Shown here: piece after piece, positions 52,275 through 62,652 of the stretch
How positions within the stretch are numbered: position 1 is the first letter of the stretch
Layout: each line of letters begins with the position of its first letter
Assembly: GCF_005502465.1 (NCBI RefSeq)
Contig: NZ_SCOT01000004.1
Coordinates: 123,501 to 187,500 of the forward strand
Direction: 5' to 3'
Source of the DNA: Sphingopyxis sp. L1A2A
GTDB lineage: Bacteria; Pseudomonadota; Alphaproteobacteria; Sphingomonadales; Sphingomonadaceae
Length of the DNA stretch: 64,000 nt
Notes under the pieces: model-generated
The model's input: the letters and a program-made list of their open reading frames with translations, nothing else
What the model was told of the DNA's origin: nothing
Database searches by the model: none
Position numbers and translations under genes: made by a program

Positions 52275-52712
52275 TCAAACCGGCGTCACTAGATTCGCCA
52301 TCAACTCCGCCACCATCTCCGCGCGCAGCGGTTTCGCCTGATTGTCGGTACGGCACACCACCACCGTGTCGCAGGTCGCGATCGCACGGCCGCCCTGGAA
52401 CATCGCCTGGACGATCGTCCAGCTGGAGCTACCGAGGCGGCCGATGCCGGTCGCGATCTGGACCGGATCGGGAAAATTGCCCTCGGCCAGATAGTTGATC
52501 TCGACCGCGGCGACCATCGTGCGCTCATTGGCGGGGCGCTCGCCGAGCGGGCGCACTTGGCGGTTGAGCAGCACGCGACCACTCTCGAATAAGGCGGCAA
52601 AGGCCACATTGTTGAGGTGGCCGTTGATGTCCATGTCCTGAAACCGCGTCTGAAATTCAGTGCAGACGGGGTAGCTGGCGGCGTCGAGCCGCCAGCTTTC
52701 CGGTTTGGGCAT
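52275..52712 (-). CDS. Acyl-CoA thioesterase (hotdog fold, 4HBT type)
   Basis: This 145-aa protein begins MPKPESWRLDAASYPVCTEF and has the hotdog signature TRFQDMDINGHLNNVAFAALFESGRV, where the Asp of the DxxxHxNN pattern is catalytic, plus VEINYLAEGNFPDPVQIATG. It cleaves acyl-CoA esters. The ATG at 52712 is preceded by the SDR stop codon, with almost no spacing, so thioesterase and SDR are co-transcribed. It is the last gene in a four-gene acyl-CoA block on this strand. Confidence 0.85.
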   Translation of the reverse strand: MPKPESWRLDAASYPVCTEFQTRFQDMDINGHLNNVAFAALFESGRVLLNRQVRPLGERPANERTMVAAVEINYLAEGNFPDPVQIATGIGRLGSSSWTIVQAMFQGGRAIATCDTVVVCRTDNQAKPLRAEMVAELMANLVTPV

Positions 52713-52713
52713 A

Positions 52714-53496
52714 TCAGCGCGGGCCCATGCGGATGCCGCCGTCGAGCCGGACGTCCTCGCCGTTGAAATAGCCATTCTCGATCATGCACATCGCCAGATT
52801 GGCATATTCGTCGGGGCTGCCGAGGCGCTTCGGATTGAGCACCGAGGCGCCCAGCGCATCGCGGACATTCTGCGGCGCGCCGGCGAGCAGCGGGGTGTCG
52901 AAAATGCCGGGCAGGATCGTGTTGACGCGGATCTTTTCGCTGCCCAGGTCGCGCGCGATCGGCAGGGTCATGCCGACGACGCCGCCCTTCGACGCCGAAT
53001 AGGCCGCCTGGCCGATCTGGCCGTCCTCGGCCGCGACCGACGCGGTGTTGACGATCGCGCCGCGGTCACCGTCGTCCTGCGGGTCGAGCGTCATCATGCC
53101 CGCCGCCGATTTGGCGATGCAGCGGAAGGTGCCGACAAGGTTGATCTGGATGATCCAGTTGAACGCATCGAGCGGGAAATGCTTGATGCTGCCGTCTTCC
53201 TTGCTGCGGCTCGCGGTCTTGATCGCATTGCCGGTGCCGGCGCAGTTGACGAGGATGCGTTCCTGCCCATGCGCGGCGCGCGCCTTGGCGAAACCGGCAT
53301 CGACGCTGGCGTCGTCGGTGACGTTCACTTCGCAAAAGATGCCGCCGAGCTCGGCGGCGATCGCGAGGCCTTTTTCTTCCTGCAGGTCGAAGATCGCGAC
53401 CTTGACGCCCTTGGCCGCGAGCGCCCGCGCGGTGGCGGCGCCGAGGCCGGAGGCGCCGCCGGTGACGACGGCGGCGACGGTGGAATCGAGTTTCAT
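52714..53496 (-). CDS. SDR oxidoreductase, 3-hydroxyacyl-CoA dehydrogenase type II-like
   Basis: This 260-aa Rossmann protein has the cofactor loop VVTGGASGLGAATARAL and the Y-x-x-x-K active site in AAYSASKGGVVGM with INTASVAAED-type Ser upstream. It resembles the HSD17B10-like dehydrogenases that act in branched-chain and fatty acyl-CoA oxidation. It ends 2 nt before the thioesterase start. The thiolase upstream supports a role in beta-oxidation. Confidence 0.88.
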   Translation of the reverse strand: MKLDSTVAAVVTGGASGLGAATARALAAKGVKVAIFDLQEEKGLAIAAELGGIFCEVNVTDDASVDAGFAKARAAHGQERILVNCAGTGNAIKTASRSKEDGSIKHFPLDAFNWIIQINLVGTFRCIAKSAAGMMTLDPQDDGDRGAIVNTASVAAEDGQIGQAAYSASKGGVVGMTLPIARDLGSEKIRVNTILPGIFDTPLLAGAPQNVRDALGASVLNPKRLGSPDEYANLAMCMIENGYFNGEDVRLDGGIRMGPR

Positions 53497-53522
53497 GGGG
53501 TTTCCTTTCCAAAAAATAGATG

Positions 53523-53609
53523 TGCGTTCCGGCGAAAGCCGGAACCCAGGGCGTCAGAACGCAGCGTCGGCGCCACATCGCCCTGGGCTCCTGCGTTCGC
53601 AGGAGCACG
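53523..53609. repeat. Intergenic inverted repeat, family B copy 2
   Basis: Two facing hairpins, TTCCGGCGAAAGCCGGAA and CTCCTGCGTTCGCAGGAG, give the same layout as the element at 44051-44141. It lies between the thiolase and SDR genes. Confidence 0.75.
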
Positions 53610-53617
53610 AAGCGAGT

Positions 53618-54787
<1,170 letters not shown>

Positions 54788-54810
54788 GGGAGAATTCCTT
54801 TCACCTTCTT

Positions 54811-54972
54811 CCCTCTCCCCTTGCGGGAGAGGGATGTGGAGACTTGGCAGCTTGCTGCCTAGTCGGAGCTGGCAGAGGGGTCGCGCTTCAGCGCCAACGT
54901 AAGAACCCCTCTCAAGACTTGCTAGGCGACAAGTCGCCAAGCCAAGTCTTTCTCTCCCGCAAGGGGAGAGAG
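54811..54972. repeat. Intergenic inverted repeat, family D (162 bp)
   Basis: CCCTCTCCCCTTGCGGGAGAG at the left and CTCTCCCGCAAGGGGAGAG at the right are near-complementary ends. Inner arms GACTTGGCAGC and CCAAGTC repeat the pattern. It sits between the acyl-CoA dehydrogenase stop (54981) and the thiolase start (54787). Confidence 0.75.
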
Positions 54973-54980
54973 TTTTTCCG

Positions 54981-56135
54981 TCAGAGCTTCCGCCCGATCA
55001 GTTCCTTCATAATCTCGTTCGTGCCGCCAAATATCCGCGTCACGCGCGCGGCGCGCCAGGCGCGGGCGATCGGATATTCGTTCATATAACCCGCCCCGCC
55101 GTGCAGTTGGAGGCATTTGTCCATCACTTCCCATTGCAGGTCGGTGTGCCACAGCTTCGCCGCGGCGCCTTCTTCGGGGGTCAGTTCCTTTTTCAGATGC
55201 CGCGCCAGCGCCCAGTCGAGATGCGCCCACCCGACCTGCAATTTCGCCTTGAGGTCGGCGAGGACGAAGCGGCTGTTCTGGAAATCGAGGATCGGCTTGC
55301 CGAACGCCTTGCGCTCGCGGGTAAACTCGACCGTATCGTCGAACGCGCGCTGCGATGATGCCTGCGCCGACACCGCGATCGACAATCTCTCTTGGGGAAG
55401 CTCGCTCATCAGATAGATGAACCCCTGCCCCTCTTCGCCCAGACAGTTGGTGATCGGGACGCGGACGTCGTTGAAGAACATTTCCGACGTATCGGCCTCG
55501 TCCTGCCCGATCTTGTCAAGGTTGCGGCCGCGCTGATACCCCTCGCGGTCGGCCTCGACGAGGACGATCGACACGCCCTTCCACGCCGGTTGCACCTCGG
55601 TGTCGGTCTTGACGCAGACGAGGATCAGGTCGGCGTTCTGGCCGTTGGTGATATAGGTTTTCGATCCGTTGATGACATAATGATTGCCATCCTTTTTCGC
55701 GGTCGTGCGCATCCCCTGCAGGTCGGAGCCGGTGCCGGGTTCGGTCATCGCAATCGCGGTGATCACCTCGCCCGCGACCATTTTGGGCAGCCAGTGCTTC
55801 TTCTGCTCTTCGCTGCCATATTTGACGATATAATTGGTGACGATGTCCGACTGGAGCGAAAAGCCGGTGGTGGCGCGGCCGTAATAGGCGCTCTCTTCAT
55901 CGACGATCGCGTTGTAACCGAAGTCGAGGCCCAGCCCGCCATACTCCTCGGGAACCGTCGGGCACAACATGCCGAGTTCGCCCGCCTTGGGCCAGATCGA
56001 CTTGGGGACGATCTTGTCCTCGGCCCATTGCGCGGCGTTCGGCGCGACTTCCTTTTCCAGGAACTGGCGGACGGTGGCGCGGAACGCCTCATGATCGTCG
56101 GTATAGGCAGAGCGCGACAGATTATCGAGCGACAT
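54981..56135 (-). CDS. Acyl-CoA dehydrogenase
   Basis: This 384-aa flavoprotein starts at ATG 56135 (MSLDNLSRSAYTDDHEAFRATV); a longer frame to 56201 exists but does not fit the family. The flavin/substrate segment ITAIAMTEPGTGSDLQGMRT, the fold motif QLHGGAGYMNEYPIARAWRA and RIFGGTNEIMKELIGRKL at the C-terminus are all present. The last segment holds the catalytic Glu position of the family. It opens the beta-oxidation block with thiolase, SDR and thioesterase. A TTTACGT/ACGTCAA-type operator lies 78 bp upstream. Confidence 0.92.
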   Translation of the reverse strand: MSLDNLSRSAYTDDHEAFRATVRQFLEKEVAPNAAQWAEDKIVPKSIWPKAGELGMLCPTVPEEYGGLGLDFGYNAIVDEESAYYGRATTGFSLQSDIVTNYIVKYGSEEQKKHWLPKMVAGEVITAIAMTEPGTGSDLQGMRTTAKKDGNHYVINGSKTYITNGQNADLILVCVKTDTEVQPAWKGVSIVLVEADREGYQRGRNLDKIGQDEADTSEMFFNDVRVPITNCLGEEGQGFIYLMSELPQERLSIAVSAQASSQRAFDDTVEFTRERKAFGKPILDFQNSRFVLADLKAKLQVGWAHLDWALARHLKKELTPEEGAAAKLWHTDLQWEVMDKCLQLHGGAGYMNEYPIARAWRAARVTRIFGGTNEIMKELIGRKL

Positions 56136-56212
56136 GGCTTTCCTTTCCCTTGCGGCAGCCGAACGCAGGCGGGGAGTCGGCCGCATCTTTTCGGTCGCCA
56201 AGAGACCTTACG

Positions 56213-56228
56213 TTTACGTGCACGTCAA
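56213..56228. promoter_or_regulatory. Candidate LiuR-type operator upstream of the acyl-CoA block
   Basis: TTTACGTGCACGTCAA is an interrupted palindrome (7 of 8 arm positions pair; the mismatch is T/C). It resembles the MerR-type LiuR motif TTGACGT-ACGTCAA as I remember it from comparative genomics. It lies 78 bp before the dehydrogenase start, in a good promoter position. Confidence 0.45.
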
Positions 56229-56279
56229 GTAGAAATGCCGCTACGGCATGAACTCTTTGCTCACCCGCCCAACTTTCCT

Positions 56280-56369
56280 CGTCATCCCGGACTTGATCCG
56301 GGATCCATGCGGCGCTGACGAGCGGGCAGCGCGCGACCTCATGGACCCCGGATCAAGTCTGGGGCGACG
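56280..56369. repeat. Intergenic inverted repeat, family A copy 2
   Basis: It has the same arms as 39904-39994: GTCATCCCGGACTTGATCC on the left and GGATCAAGTCTGGGGCGACG on the right, 90 bp in total. It lies between the acyl-CoA dehydrogenase promoter and the SMP-30 gene. Confidence 0.8.
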
Positions 56370-56461
56370 TAAGGTGGGGCGCACCTCATCACTTGCGATC
56401 CAACGACGAATAGGTTTGCAGCCGCTGGGCAGCGACCGCTGCGCGCGCTACGACACCCGCC

Positions 56462-57331
56462 ATGGTTCAACTTCTCCTCGACGCTGGCGCGCTGCTCGGC
56501 GAATCGCCGCGCTGGAGCGTGCCCGAACAGCGGCTGTACTGGGTCGATATCGAAGGACAGACGATCCACCGCACCGACCCGGCGACCGGAACCGACGAGG
56601 TCATGCAATTGGACCAGCAGGTCGGCTGCGTCGCGCCGCGCGCGGTTGGCGGGTTGGTTGCGGCGCTAGAGGACGGCTGCGCGCTGATCGACAGCTGGGG
56701 TGCCGCGCCGCGGGCCTTTGGCCCGGCGGCGCTGGCGGACAAGCCCGAGCAGCGGTTCAACGACGGCTGCGTCGATGCGCACGGCCGGTTGTGGGTCGGC
56801 AGTTTGACGAGCGACAAGGCGCACCCGATCGCGACGCTTTACCGGCTCGATCCCGACGGTTCGCTCACCGAAGTTTTCGGCGGCCTCACGACCAGCAACG
56901 GCGCAGCGTTCAGCCCCGATGGGCGGACCTTTTACCATGCCGATACCCCGACGCATGCGATCCGTGCTTTCGACGTCGATCCGGCGACGGGTAGTCTCGG
57001 CGAGGGCCGGGTCTTTCATCAGTTTCCGCATGGCAACGGCCGCCCCGACGGCGCCGCGGTCGATGCCGAGGGCTGTTACTGGTCGGCGCTGTGGGACGGG
57101 TGGCGCGTCGTGCGCCTGTCGCCCGCAGGCGAGCTGCTGCAGACGGTCGAGCTGCCGGTGCAGCGCCCGACGATGATCGCATTCGGCGGCGCCGACATGC
57201 AGACCGCGTTCGTCACCAGCGCGGGCAAAAATTTGACCGACGAGGAGCGCTTGGGCCAGCCGCACGCGGGCGGGGTGTTTGCGTTTCGGGTCGATGTGCC
57301 GGGGTTGGTTCAGCCGATCTTTGCGGGATAA
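56462..57331 (+). CDS. SMP-30/gluconolactonase family protein
   Basis: This 289-aa six-bladed beta-propeller has the divalent-metal residues in their usual places: Glu in LLGESPRWSVPEQRLYWVDI, Asn in RFNDGCVDAHGRLWVG, Asn in TTSNGAAFSPDGRTFY and Asp in PDGAAVDAEGCYW. The family hydrolyses sugar lactones. It starts at ATG 56462. No sugar-pathway neighbour is present, so the substrate is unknown. It stands alone on the plus strand before the peptidase gene. Confidence 0.92.
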   Translation: MVQLLLDAGALLGESPRWSVPEQRLYWVDIEGQTIHRTDPATGTDEVMQLDQQVGCVAPRAVGGLVAALEDGCALIDSWGAAPRAFGPAALADKPEQRFNDGCVDAHGRLWVGSLTSDKAHPIATLYRLDPDGSLTEVFGGLTTSNGAAFSPDGRTFYHADTPTHAIRAFDVDPATGSLGEGRVFHQFPHGNGRPDGAAVDAEGCYWSALWDGWRVVRLSPAGELLQTVELPVQRPTMIAFGGADMQTAFVTSAGKNLTDEERLGQPHAGGVFAFRVDVPGLVQPIFAG

Positions 57332-57478
57332 CCCGATCCTCCCTGTCGCGCAGCGATGGGGAGGATATCGTAGCCCATTCGGTTCGTCCCCCGAACCTTG
57401 CACCACGCCGCAATCTCGGGTTAAGGCTCGGTCCAGCATGGTTTCGCCCGAAACCTTTTCCTCCGGGGAGATATATTG

Positions 57479-59683
57479 ATGCCGCGCACCGCGCACCCTT
57501 TTGCCCGTCGCCTGTCGCTTTTGCTCGCATCCACCGCGCTGCTCGCGGGTTGCACCAATATGGATAGACCAATGACCGCCACCGCTCCGCCTGCCCCTGC
57601 TGCGACCGCGCCCGCCGCGGCGCCGACCAGCGCCAACCCGATGCTGGCGGAATGGACCGGCCCCTATGAAGGGGTGCCGCCGTGGGACAAGATGGACCCC
57701 GAACTGTTCCCCGATGCCTTTACCAAGGGCATGGCCGAGACGCGGGCGCAGGTGCAGGCGGTGATCGACAATCCGGCGCCGCCGACGTTCGAGAACACCC
57801 ATGTCCCGATGATGCTGGCGGGCGACACGATGGAGCGCGTCTATGCGCTGTGGGGCGTGCAGACGTCGAACAAGTCGAACGACCGGGTCGAAGATATCGA
57901 CGCCGAATGGAGCCCCAAGCTCACCACTTTCTACACCGAGCTGTTCCTCGAGCCGCAACTGTTCGCGCGGTACAAGGCGGTGTACGACGCGCGCCAGACG
58001 AGCGGGCTGAACGCCCAGCAGATCCGCATTGTCGAGCGCAGCTATGACGAGATGGTGCGCGACGGCGCCAATCTGTCGCCGGCCGACAAGACCAAGCTGG
58101 TGGCGATGAATTCAAAGCTGGAAGGGCTGTTCTCGGCCTTTTCGTCGAAGCTGCTCGGCGACGAGAAGCTCTACACCTTTGTCACCGACAAGGCCGAACT
58201 GGCGGGGCTCGATACGGGCTTTGTCGCCTCGCTCGCCGCCGCCGCCGAAGCCAATGGCAAGCCCGGCCAGTGGGCGATCAAGAACACCCGCTCGTCGGCG
58301 CAGCCGGTGATGCAGAACGCCACCAACCGCGCGCTGCGCGAGAAGGTCTATAAGGCGTTCGTCAGCCGCGGCGACAATGGCGATGCCAATGACACCAACG
58401 CCACGATCGCCGAAATTCTGGCGCTGCGCCAGCAGCGCGCCGAACTGCTCGGCTTTCCCAACCACGCGACGTACCGCATGGCCGACACGATGGCGAAGAC
58501 CCCCGCCAATGCGATGGGGCTGATGATGAAGGTGTGGCCCGCCGCGGTGGCGCGGGTGAAGGAAGAGGTCGCCGACATGCAGGCGATCGCCGACGCCGAT
58601 GCCAAGGTCGGCAAGGGTCCGAAAATCACCATCGAGCCGTGGGATTATCGTTTTTATTCGGAAAAGGTCCGCAAGGCGAAATACGACCTCGATGAAAGCG
58701 AGGTGAAGCCTTACCTGCAGCTGGACAAGCTGGTCGACGGCATGTTCTGGTCCGCCGGGAAGCTCTATGACTTGGGGTTCCGCGAAAACACCGGCACGAT
58801 CCCGGTGTTCGACCCCAAGGTGCGGACGTTCGAGGTCTATAACCTCAAGACGAACGAGAATGTCGGCGTCTTCTACCTCGACAATTTCGCGCGCGACGGC
58901 AAACGCTCGGGCGCGTGGATGACGACCTATCGCAGCCAGCAGACGCTGGGCGGCGAGCGCAATGTGCTGGCATCGAACAACAATAATTTCACCGAAGCCG
59001 CGAAGGGCGAGCCGACGCTGATCAGCCTCGACGATGCGACGACGCTGTTCCACGAATTCGGCCATGGCATCCACTATCTGCTCCAGCACATCAACTATCC
59101 GGCGCTCGCCGGGGTGCCGCGCGACTTTGTCGAATATCCGAGCCAGGTGAACGAAAATTGGCTGATGACCCCCGAAGTGCTGTCGAAATTCGCGACGCAT
59201 TACAAGACGGGGGCGCCGATGCCGCAGGCGCTGCTCGACAAGATCGACGCGTCGGGCAAGTTCAATCAGGGCTTTGAAACCGTCGAATATTTGTCGAGCG
59301 CGATCGTCGACATGAAGCTGCACGACCGCAAGGTGCCGCCGACCGACGTCGACAAGTTCGAGCGCGAAACGCTGGCCGAAATGGGCATGCCGCGCGAGAT
59401 CGTCATGCGCCACCGCCTGCCGCAGTTCAGCCATCTGTTTTCGAGCGACGCCTATTCGGCGGGCTATTACAGCTATTTATGGTCGGAAACGATGGATGCC
59501 GACACCTGGGCGGCGTTCACCGAAGCGGGTGGCCCGTGGGACCGCACGGTCGCCGACCGCTTCCGCACCATATTGCTGATGACCGGCAACGAGACCGACC
59601 GCGCCGAAGCGTATCGCGCCTTCCGCGGCCGCGATCCCGATGTGTCGGCGCTGCTGAAAAAGCGCGGTTTTCCGACCGAATAG
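57479..59683 (+). CDS. M3-family metallopeptidase (Dcp-like), lipoprotein
   Basis: This 734-aa protein starts at ATG 57479 after GGGGAG. It has a signal peptide with a lipobox (LLASTALLAGC), so it is probably tethered to a membrane. The zinc motif HEFGHGIHYLLQH appears near residue 524, with a downstream Glu in FVEYPSQVNENW. The rest matches the peptidyl-dipeptidase/oligopeptidase family, which cuts peptides in the periplasm. Most family members are cytoplasmic; the lipoprotein form is typical of this bacterial group. A strong terminator follows 20 bp later. Confidence 0.92.
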   Translation: MPRTAHPFARRLSLLLASTALLAGCTNMDRPMTATAPPAPAATAPAAAPTSANPMLAEWTGPYEGVPPWDKMDPELFPDAFTKGMAETRAQVQAVIDNPAPPTFENTHVPMMLAGDTMERVYALWGVQTSNKSNDRVEDIDAEWSPKLTTFYTELFLEPQLFARYKAVYDARQTSGLNAQQIRIVERSYDEMVRDGANLSPADKTKLVAMNSKLEGLFSAFSSKLLGDEKLYTFVTDKAELAGLDTGFVASLAAAAEANGKPGQWAIKNTRSSAQPVMQNATNRALREKVYKAFVSRGDNGDANDTNATIAEILALRQQRAELLGFPNHATYRMADTMAKTPANAMGLMMKVWPAAVARVKEEVADMQAIADADAKVGKGPKITIEPWDYRFYSEKVRKAKYDLDESEVKPYLQLDKLVDGMFWSAGKLYDLGFRENTGTIPVFDPKVRTFEVYNLKTNENVGVFYLDNFARDGKRSGAWMTTYRSQQTLGGERNVLASNNNNFTEAAKGEPTLISLDDATTLFHEFGHGIHYLLQHINYPALAGVPRDFVEYPSQVNENWLMTPEVLSKFATHYKTGAPMPQALLDKIDASGKFNQGFETVEYLSSAIVDMKLHDRKVPPTDVDKFERETLAEMGMPREIVMRHRLPQFSHLFSSDAYSAGYYSYLWSETMDADTWAAFTEAGGPWDRTVADRFRTILLMTGNETDRAEAYRAFRGRDPDVSALLKKRGFPTE

Positions 59684-59703
59684 AGCGAACAATACCGGGG
59701 AGG

Positions 59704-59733
59704 CAAAGGGGGTCTTTACGGCCCCCTTTGTTT
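59704..59733 (+). terminator. Intrinsic terminator after the M3 peptidase
   Basis: CAAAGGGGG (59704-59712) pairs perfectly with CCCCCTTTG (59722-59730), followed by TTTG. It is placed 20 bp after the stop codon. Confidence 0.8.
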
Positions 59734-59830
59734 GTCCGGCGAGCACTGCTTTTATCGTAACCCGCGCTATGTCCGGGATGACGAAGGTCTGAATTCGACC
59801 GGCAGACGACATTCGATTCCCCATCACTTG

Positions 59831-59856
59831 GTCATTCCCGCGAAGGCCGGGATGAC
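59831..59856. repeat. Short intergenic hairpin with scattered half-copies
   Basis: GTCATTCCCG and CCGGGATGAC form a 10-bp stem with one mismatch. Half-copies of other repeat families lie close by: TCCGGGATGACG at about 59771 and GTGTCTCGACTTCG at about 59878. The area between the peptidase and the membrane protein is a graveyard of repeats. Confidence 0.6.
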
Positions 59857-59952
59857 GATATAGGAGACTGGCGTAGCGTGTCTCGACTTCGCCCGACACG
59901 AACGGCATAGGGGAGCGAGGGTCGCAATGGCGGCGTGACAACAAGGACCAGC

Positions 59953-60633
59953 ATGACCGCCATCCCCCGCAACAAATCGCTGATCCAGAACATGTACAAC
60001 TGGACGATGGAAAAATCGGCGCATCCGCACGCCGAATATTGGCTGGCGCTGGTGTCGTTCGTCGAGGCGAGCTTTTTCCCTATCCCGCCGCACCCGATGC
60101 TGGGGCTGATGTGCCTCGCCAATCCGCAAAAGGCGGTGCGCTATGCACTCATCTGCACCCTCGCGTCGGTCGCGGGGGGGGTGTTCGGCTATGGGATTGG
60201 CTTTTTCCTCTATGAAAGCGTCGGGCTGTGGCTGCTCGGCGCGCTCGGGCTGACCGATGCGTTTCCGCCCGCCGCCTGTTACCTGCGCGACTATGGCGCC
60301 GAGATCATCCTGATCAAGGGCGCGACGCCGATCCCGTTCAAGCTGCTGACGATCACCGCGGGATTCATCCAGATGAATTTCTGGACCTTCCTGTGGGCCA
60401 GCATGGCAAGCCGCGCCTTTTCGTTCATGCTCGTCGGCATTTTGTTCAAATTGTTCGGGGCGCCGATCAAGGCGTTCATCGACAAATATCTGGTGTGGGT
60501 CACCGGCGCGTTCGTCGTCGCGGTGGTCGCCGGGTTCCTCGCGATCGGGGCGCTGTCGGGCAACGGCGAGGCGAAAGAAGCCGATAAATGCAGCGGTGCG
60601 ACGCTGGAAAGCATCGGGCTCGACCGGAAATAG
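59953..60633 (+). CDS. YqaA/DedA-type (VTT domain) membrane protein
   Basis: This 226-aa protein has about five hydrophobic helices and the YqaA-type pattern SFVEASFFPIPPHPMLGLMCLA, VAGGVFGYGIGFFLYES and IILIKGATPIPFKLLTITAGF. VTT proteins are suspected lipid scramblases or flippases. ATG 59953 (MTAIPRNKSLIQNMYNWT) is used. A C-terminal tail with KEADKCSG is cytoplasmic. It is upstream of the FAD oxidoreductase but has its own intergenic space. Confidence 0.88.
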   Translation: MTAIPRNKSLIQNMYNWTMEKSAHPHAEYWLALVSFVEASFFPIPPHPMLGLMCLANPQKAVRYALICTLASVAGGVFGYGIGFFLYESVGLWLLGALGLTDAFPPAACYLRDYGAEIILIKGATPIPFKLLTITAGFIQMNFWTFLWASMASRAFSFMLVGILFKLFGAPIKAFIDKYLVWVTGAFVVAVVAGFLAIGALSGNGEAKEADKCSGATLESIGLDRK

Positions 60634-60706
60634 CAGCGCGCCGTGCAACCACGAGCAAGCCTGTGAATTAGGTGCGTGTCGCCTCGGCCGCGGCTCGGAG
60701 CATCGC

Positions 60707-61960
60707 ATGACAAAGACCCCCGCGGGCGCGAACCAGGCGTCGGTCACTCACCACCGCGATCTGCGCACCGGCCAGTCGATCTGGTCGGCGCGGCGGCGCC
60801 CGACCGTTCCGACCCAGCCGCTGACCCGCGACATCAGCTGCGATGTCGTGATTATCGGCGCCGGGATTTCCGGCGCGCTGATCGCCGAGTCGCTGTCGGA
60901 AGCGGGCTTAAAGGTCGTCGTTGTCGATCGCCGTGGCCCGCTCGATGGATCGACCGCGGCCTCGACCGCAATGCTGCAATATGAGATCGACACCCCGCTG
61001 TCGCTGCTATCCGAGCAGATCGGCCGCGATCGCGCCGAGCGACTGTGGCGCCGGTCGCGCCAGTCGGTCGATGCGCTGCGCGAGCGGACCGAGCGGCTGG
61101 GGCTGAGGGTCGATGCCGCGACGCGCGGGTCCATCTATCTGCACGGCAATGTGCTCGACGCCGAGGGTCTGGCGCGCGAGGCCGAAGCGCGGCGGCGCGC
61201 AGGGTTCGAAATCGAGCTGCTAAAACCCGCAGCGGTGCTCGATCGCTATGGCATCAAGGGGCGGCACGCGATCATCGGCTTCGGCAATTATTCGGCCGAT
61301 CCCCGCCAGCTCGCGGCAGGCTATCTGAACGTCGCGGTCGGGCGCGGGGCGCGGGTGTATAGCCCGGTCGACATTTGCGATGTCACGCCCGGCGAGAGCG
61401 GCGTGACGCTGCAGAGCGCCGATGGCCGCGAAATCCGCGCGCGGTATCTGGTTGTCGCGACGGGCTATGAGATGATGAAGGGGGTGCCGCGCAAGGGGAA
61501 CAAGATCATCTCGAGCTGGTCGATCGCGACCAAGGCGCAGCCGCGCGCGATCTGGCCGACCGCGGCGATGATCTGGGAGGCTGCCGACCCCTATCTCTAT
61601 ATCCGCACCACCCCGGCCGGCGAGGTGATCTGCGGCGGCGAGGATGAAGAGATCAGCGACGCGGACGAGCGCGACGCCAAGATCGTCACCAAGACCGCGA
61701 CGCTGTCGCGCAAGCTCGGCGCGCTGCTGCCGATGATCGACGCGACGCCGGTCCATGCTTGGGCGGGCAGTTTCGGCGACAGCAAGACCGGTACCCCGAC
61801 GATCGGCCGCATCCCGCGCATGCCGAACTGCTATGCCGCGATGGGCTATGGCGGCAACGGCATCACCTTTTCGATGATGGCGGCGCAGATGCTGCGCGGG
61901 CTGATCTGCGGCGACGGCGATCCCGACGCCGACCTGGTCAGCTTTTCGCGAAAGTTTTGA
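60707..61960 (+). CDS. FAD-dependent oxidoreductase (DAO family)
   Basis: This 417-aa protein starts at ATG 60707. The dinucleotide loop DVVIIGAGISGALIAESLSE and VVVVDRRGPLDGSTAAST are the FAD-binding start of the DadA/DAO-type amine or hydroxy-acid oxidoreductases. YLVVATGYEMMKGVPRKG and the C-terminal YAAMGYGGNGITFSMMAAQM are typical of family members with sugar or amino-acid substrates. No Rieske cluster is present. Substrate unknown. Confidence 0.9.
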   Translation: MTKTPAGANQASVTHHRDLRTGQSIWSARRRPTVPTQPLTRDISCDVVIIGAGISGALIAESLSEAGLKVVVVDRRGPLDGSTAASTAMLQYEIDTPLSLLSEQIGRDRAERLWRRSRQSVDALRERTERLGLRVDAATRGSIYLHGNVLDAEGLAREAEARRRAGFEIELLKPAAVLDRYGIKGRHAIIGFGNYSADPRQLAAGYLNVAVGRGARVYSPVDICDVTPGESGVTLQSADGREIRARYLVVATGYEMMKGVPRKGNKIISSWSIATKAQPRAIWPTAAMIWEAADPYLYIRTTPAGEVICGGEDEEISDADERDAKIVTKTATLSRKLGALLPMIDATPVHAWAGSFGDSKTGTPTIGRIPRMPNCYAAMGYGGNGITFSMMAAQMLRGLICGDGDPDADLVSFSRKF

Positions 61961-62012
61961 GCGCGGCGCGAACGAGCCACGGCTAGTGCTGCTAGCCCGC
62001 CGATCAAATATT

Positions 62013-62091
62013 CCGTTCGTGTCGAGCGAAGTCGAGACACGCCGCGTTTGTGCACGCCCTCCCGTATCTCGACTTCGCTCGATACGAACGG
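62013..62091. repeat. Intergenic inverted repeat, family E (79 bp)
   Basis: CCGTTCGTGTCGAGCGAAGT and GACTTCGCTCGATACGAACGG are near-complementary ends. A half-copy lies near 59878. It separates the convergent oxidoreductase and VOC genes. Confidence 0.8.
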
Positions 62092-62106
62092 ATGTGGGAG
62101 GTCGGC

Positions 62107-62652
62107 TTATTCGTTCGCCGCCGTGTGCAGCCAGTCGGCGTGGCGTGGCGCCTTCTTGGTCTGGCTCCATTCCTCCAGCATCAGCGGCGCGACGCGCTTG
62201 AGTTCGGCATATTGCTCGGCGGTGCCGATGTCGCACGCCAGCTCGACGCGGTGGCCATTGGGGTCGAAGAAATAGATCGACTTGAAGATGCCGTGGTGCG
62301 TCGGGCCGAGCACGTCGACGCCTTCGCTTTCCAGATGCGCCTTCGCGGCGACCAGCTCGTCGAAGCTGCCGACCTTGAACGCGAGATGCTGGACCCACGC
62401 CGGGGTATTCTCGTCGCGCCCCATGACGGGCTGGTTCGGCAGCTCGAAGAAAGCGAGGATGTTGCCGTTCCCCGCGTCGAGGAAGACATGCATGTACGGA
62501 TCATATTCGCCGGTCGACGGGACATGATCCTCGGCAAAGGCAGTGGTATAGGTCATGCCGAGCATGCGCTCGTACCAACCCACCGTCTGCTTCGCGTCCT
62601 TGCAGCGGTAGGCGGCGTGGTGGACGCCGCCGAGTTTGATCGGGCTGGTCAT
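62107..62652 (-). CDS. VOC (glyoxalase-fold) family protein linked to HppD
   Basis: This 181-aa protein has a two-module vicinal-oxygen-chelate fold: [56 protein letters not shown] and the metal-type Glu in [10 protein letters not shown]. Metal ligands are expected at His11 or 12, Glu and the second His. It overlaps the hppD stop by 4 nt (ATGA), so it is made with it and probably acts in the same aromatic or tyrosine pathway. The substrate is not clear. Confidence 0.85.
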   Translation of the reverse strand: MTSPIKLGGVHHAAYRCKDAKQTVGWYERMLGMTYTTAFAEDHVPSTGEYDPYMHVFLDAGNGNILAFFELPNQPVMGRDENTPAWVQHLAFKVGSFDELVAAKAHLESEGVDVLGPTHHGIFKSIYFFDPNGHRVELACDIGTAEQYAELKRVAPLMLEEWSQTKKAPRHADWLHTAANE

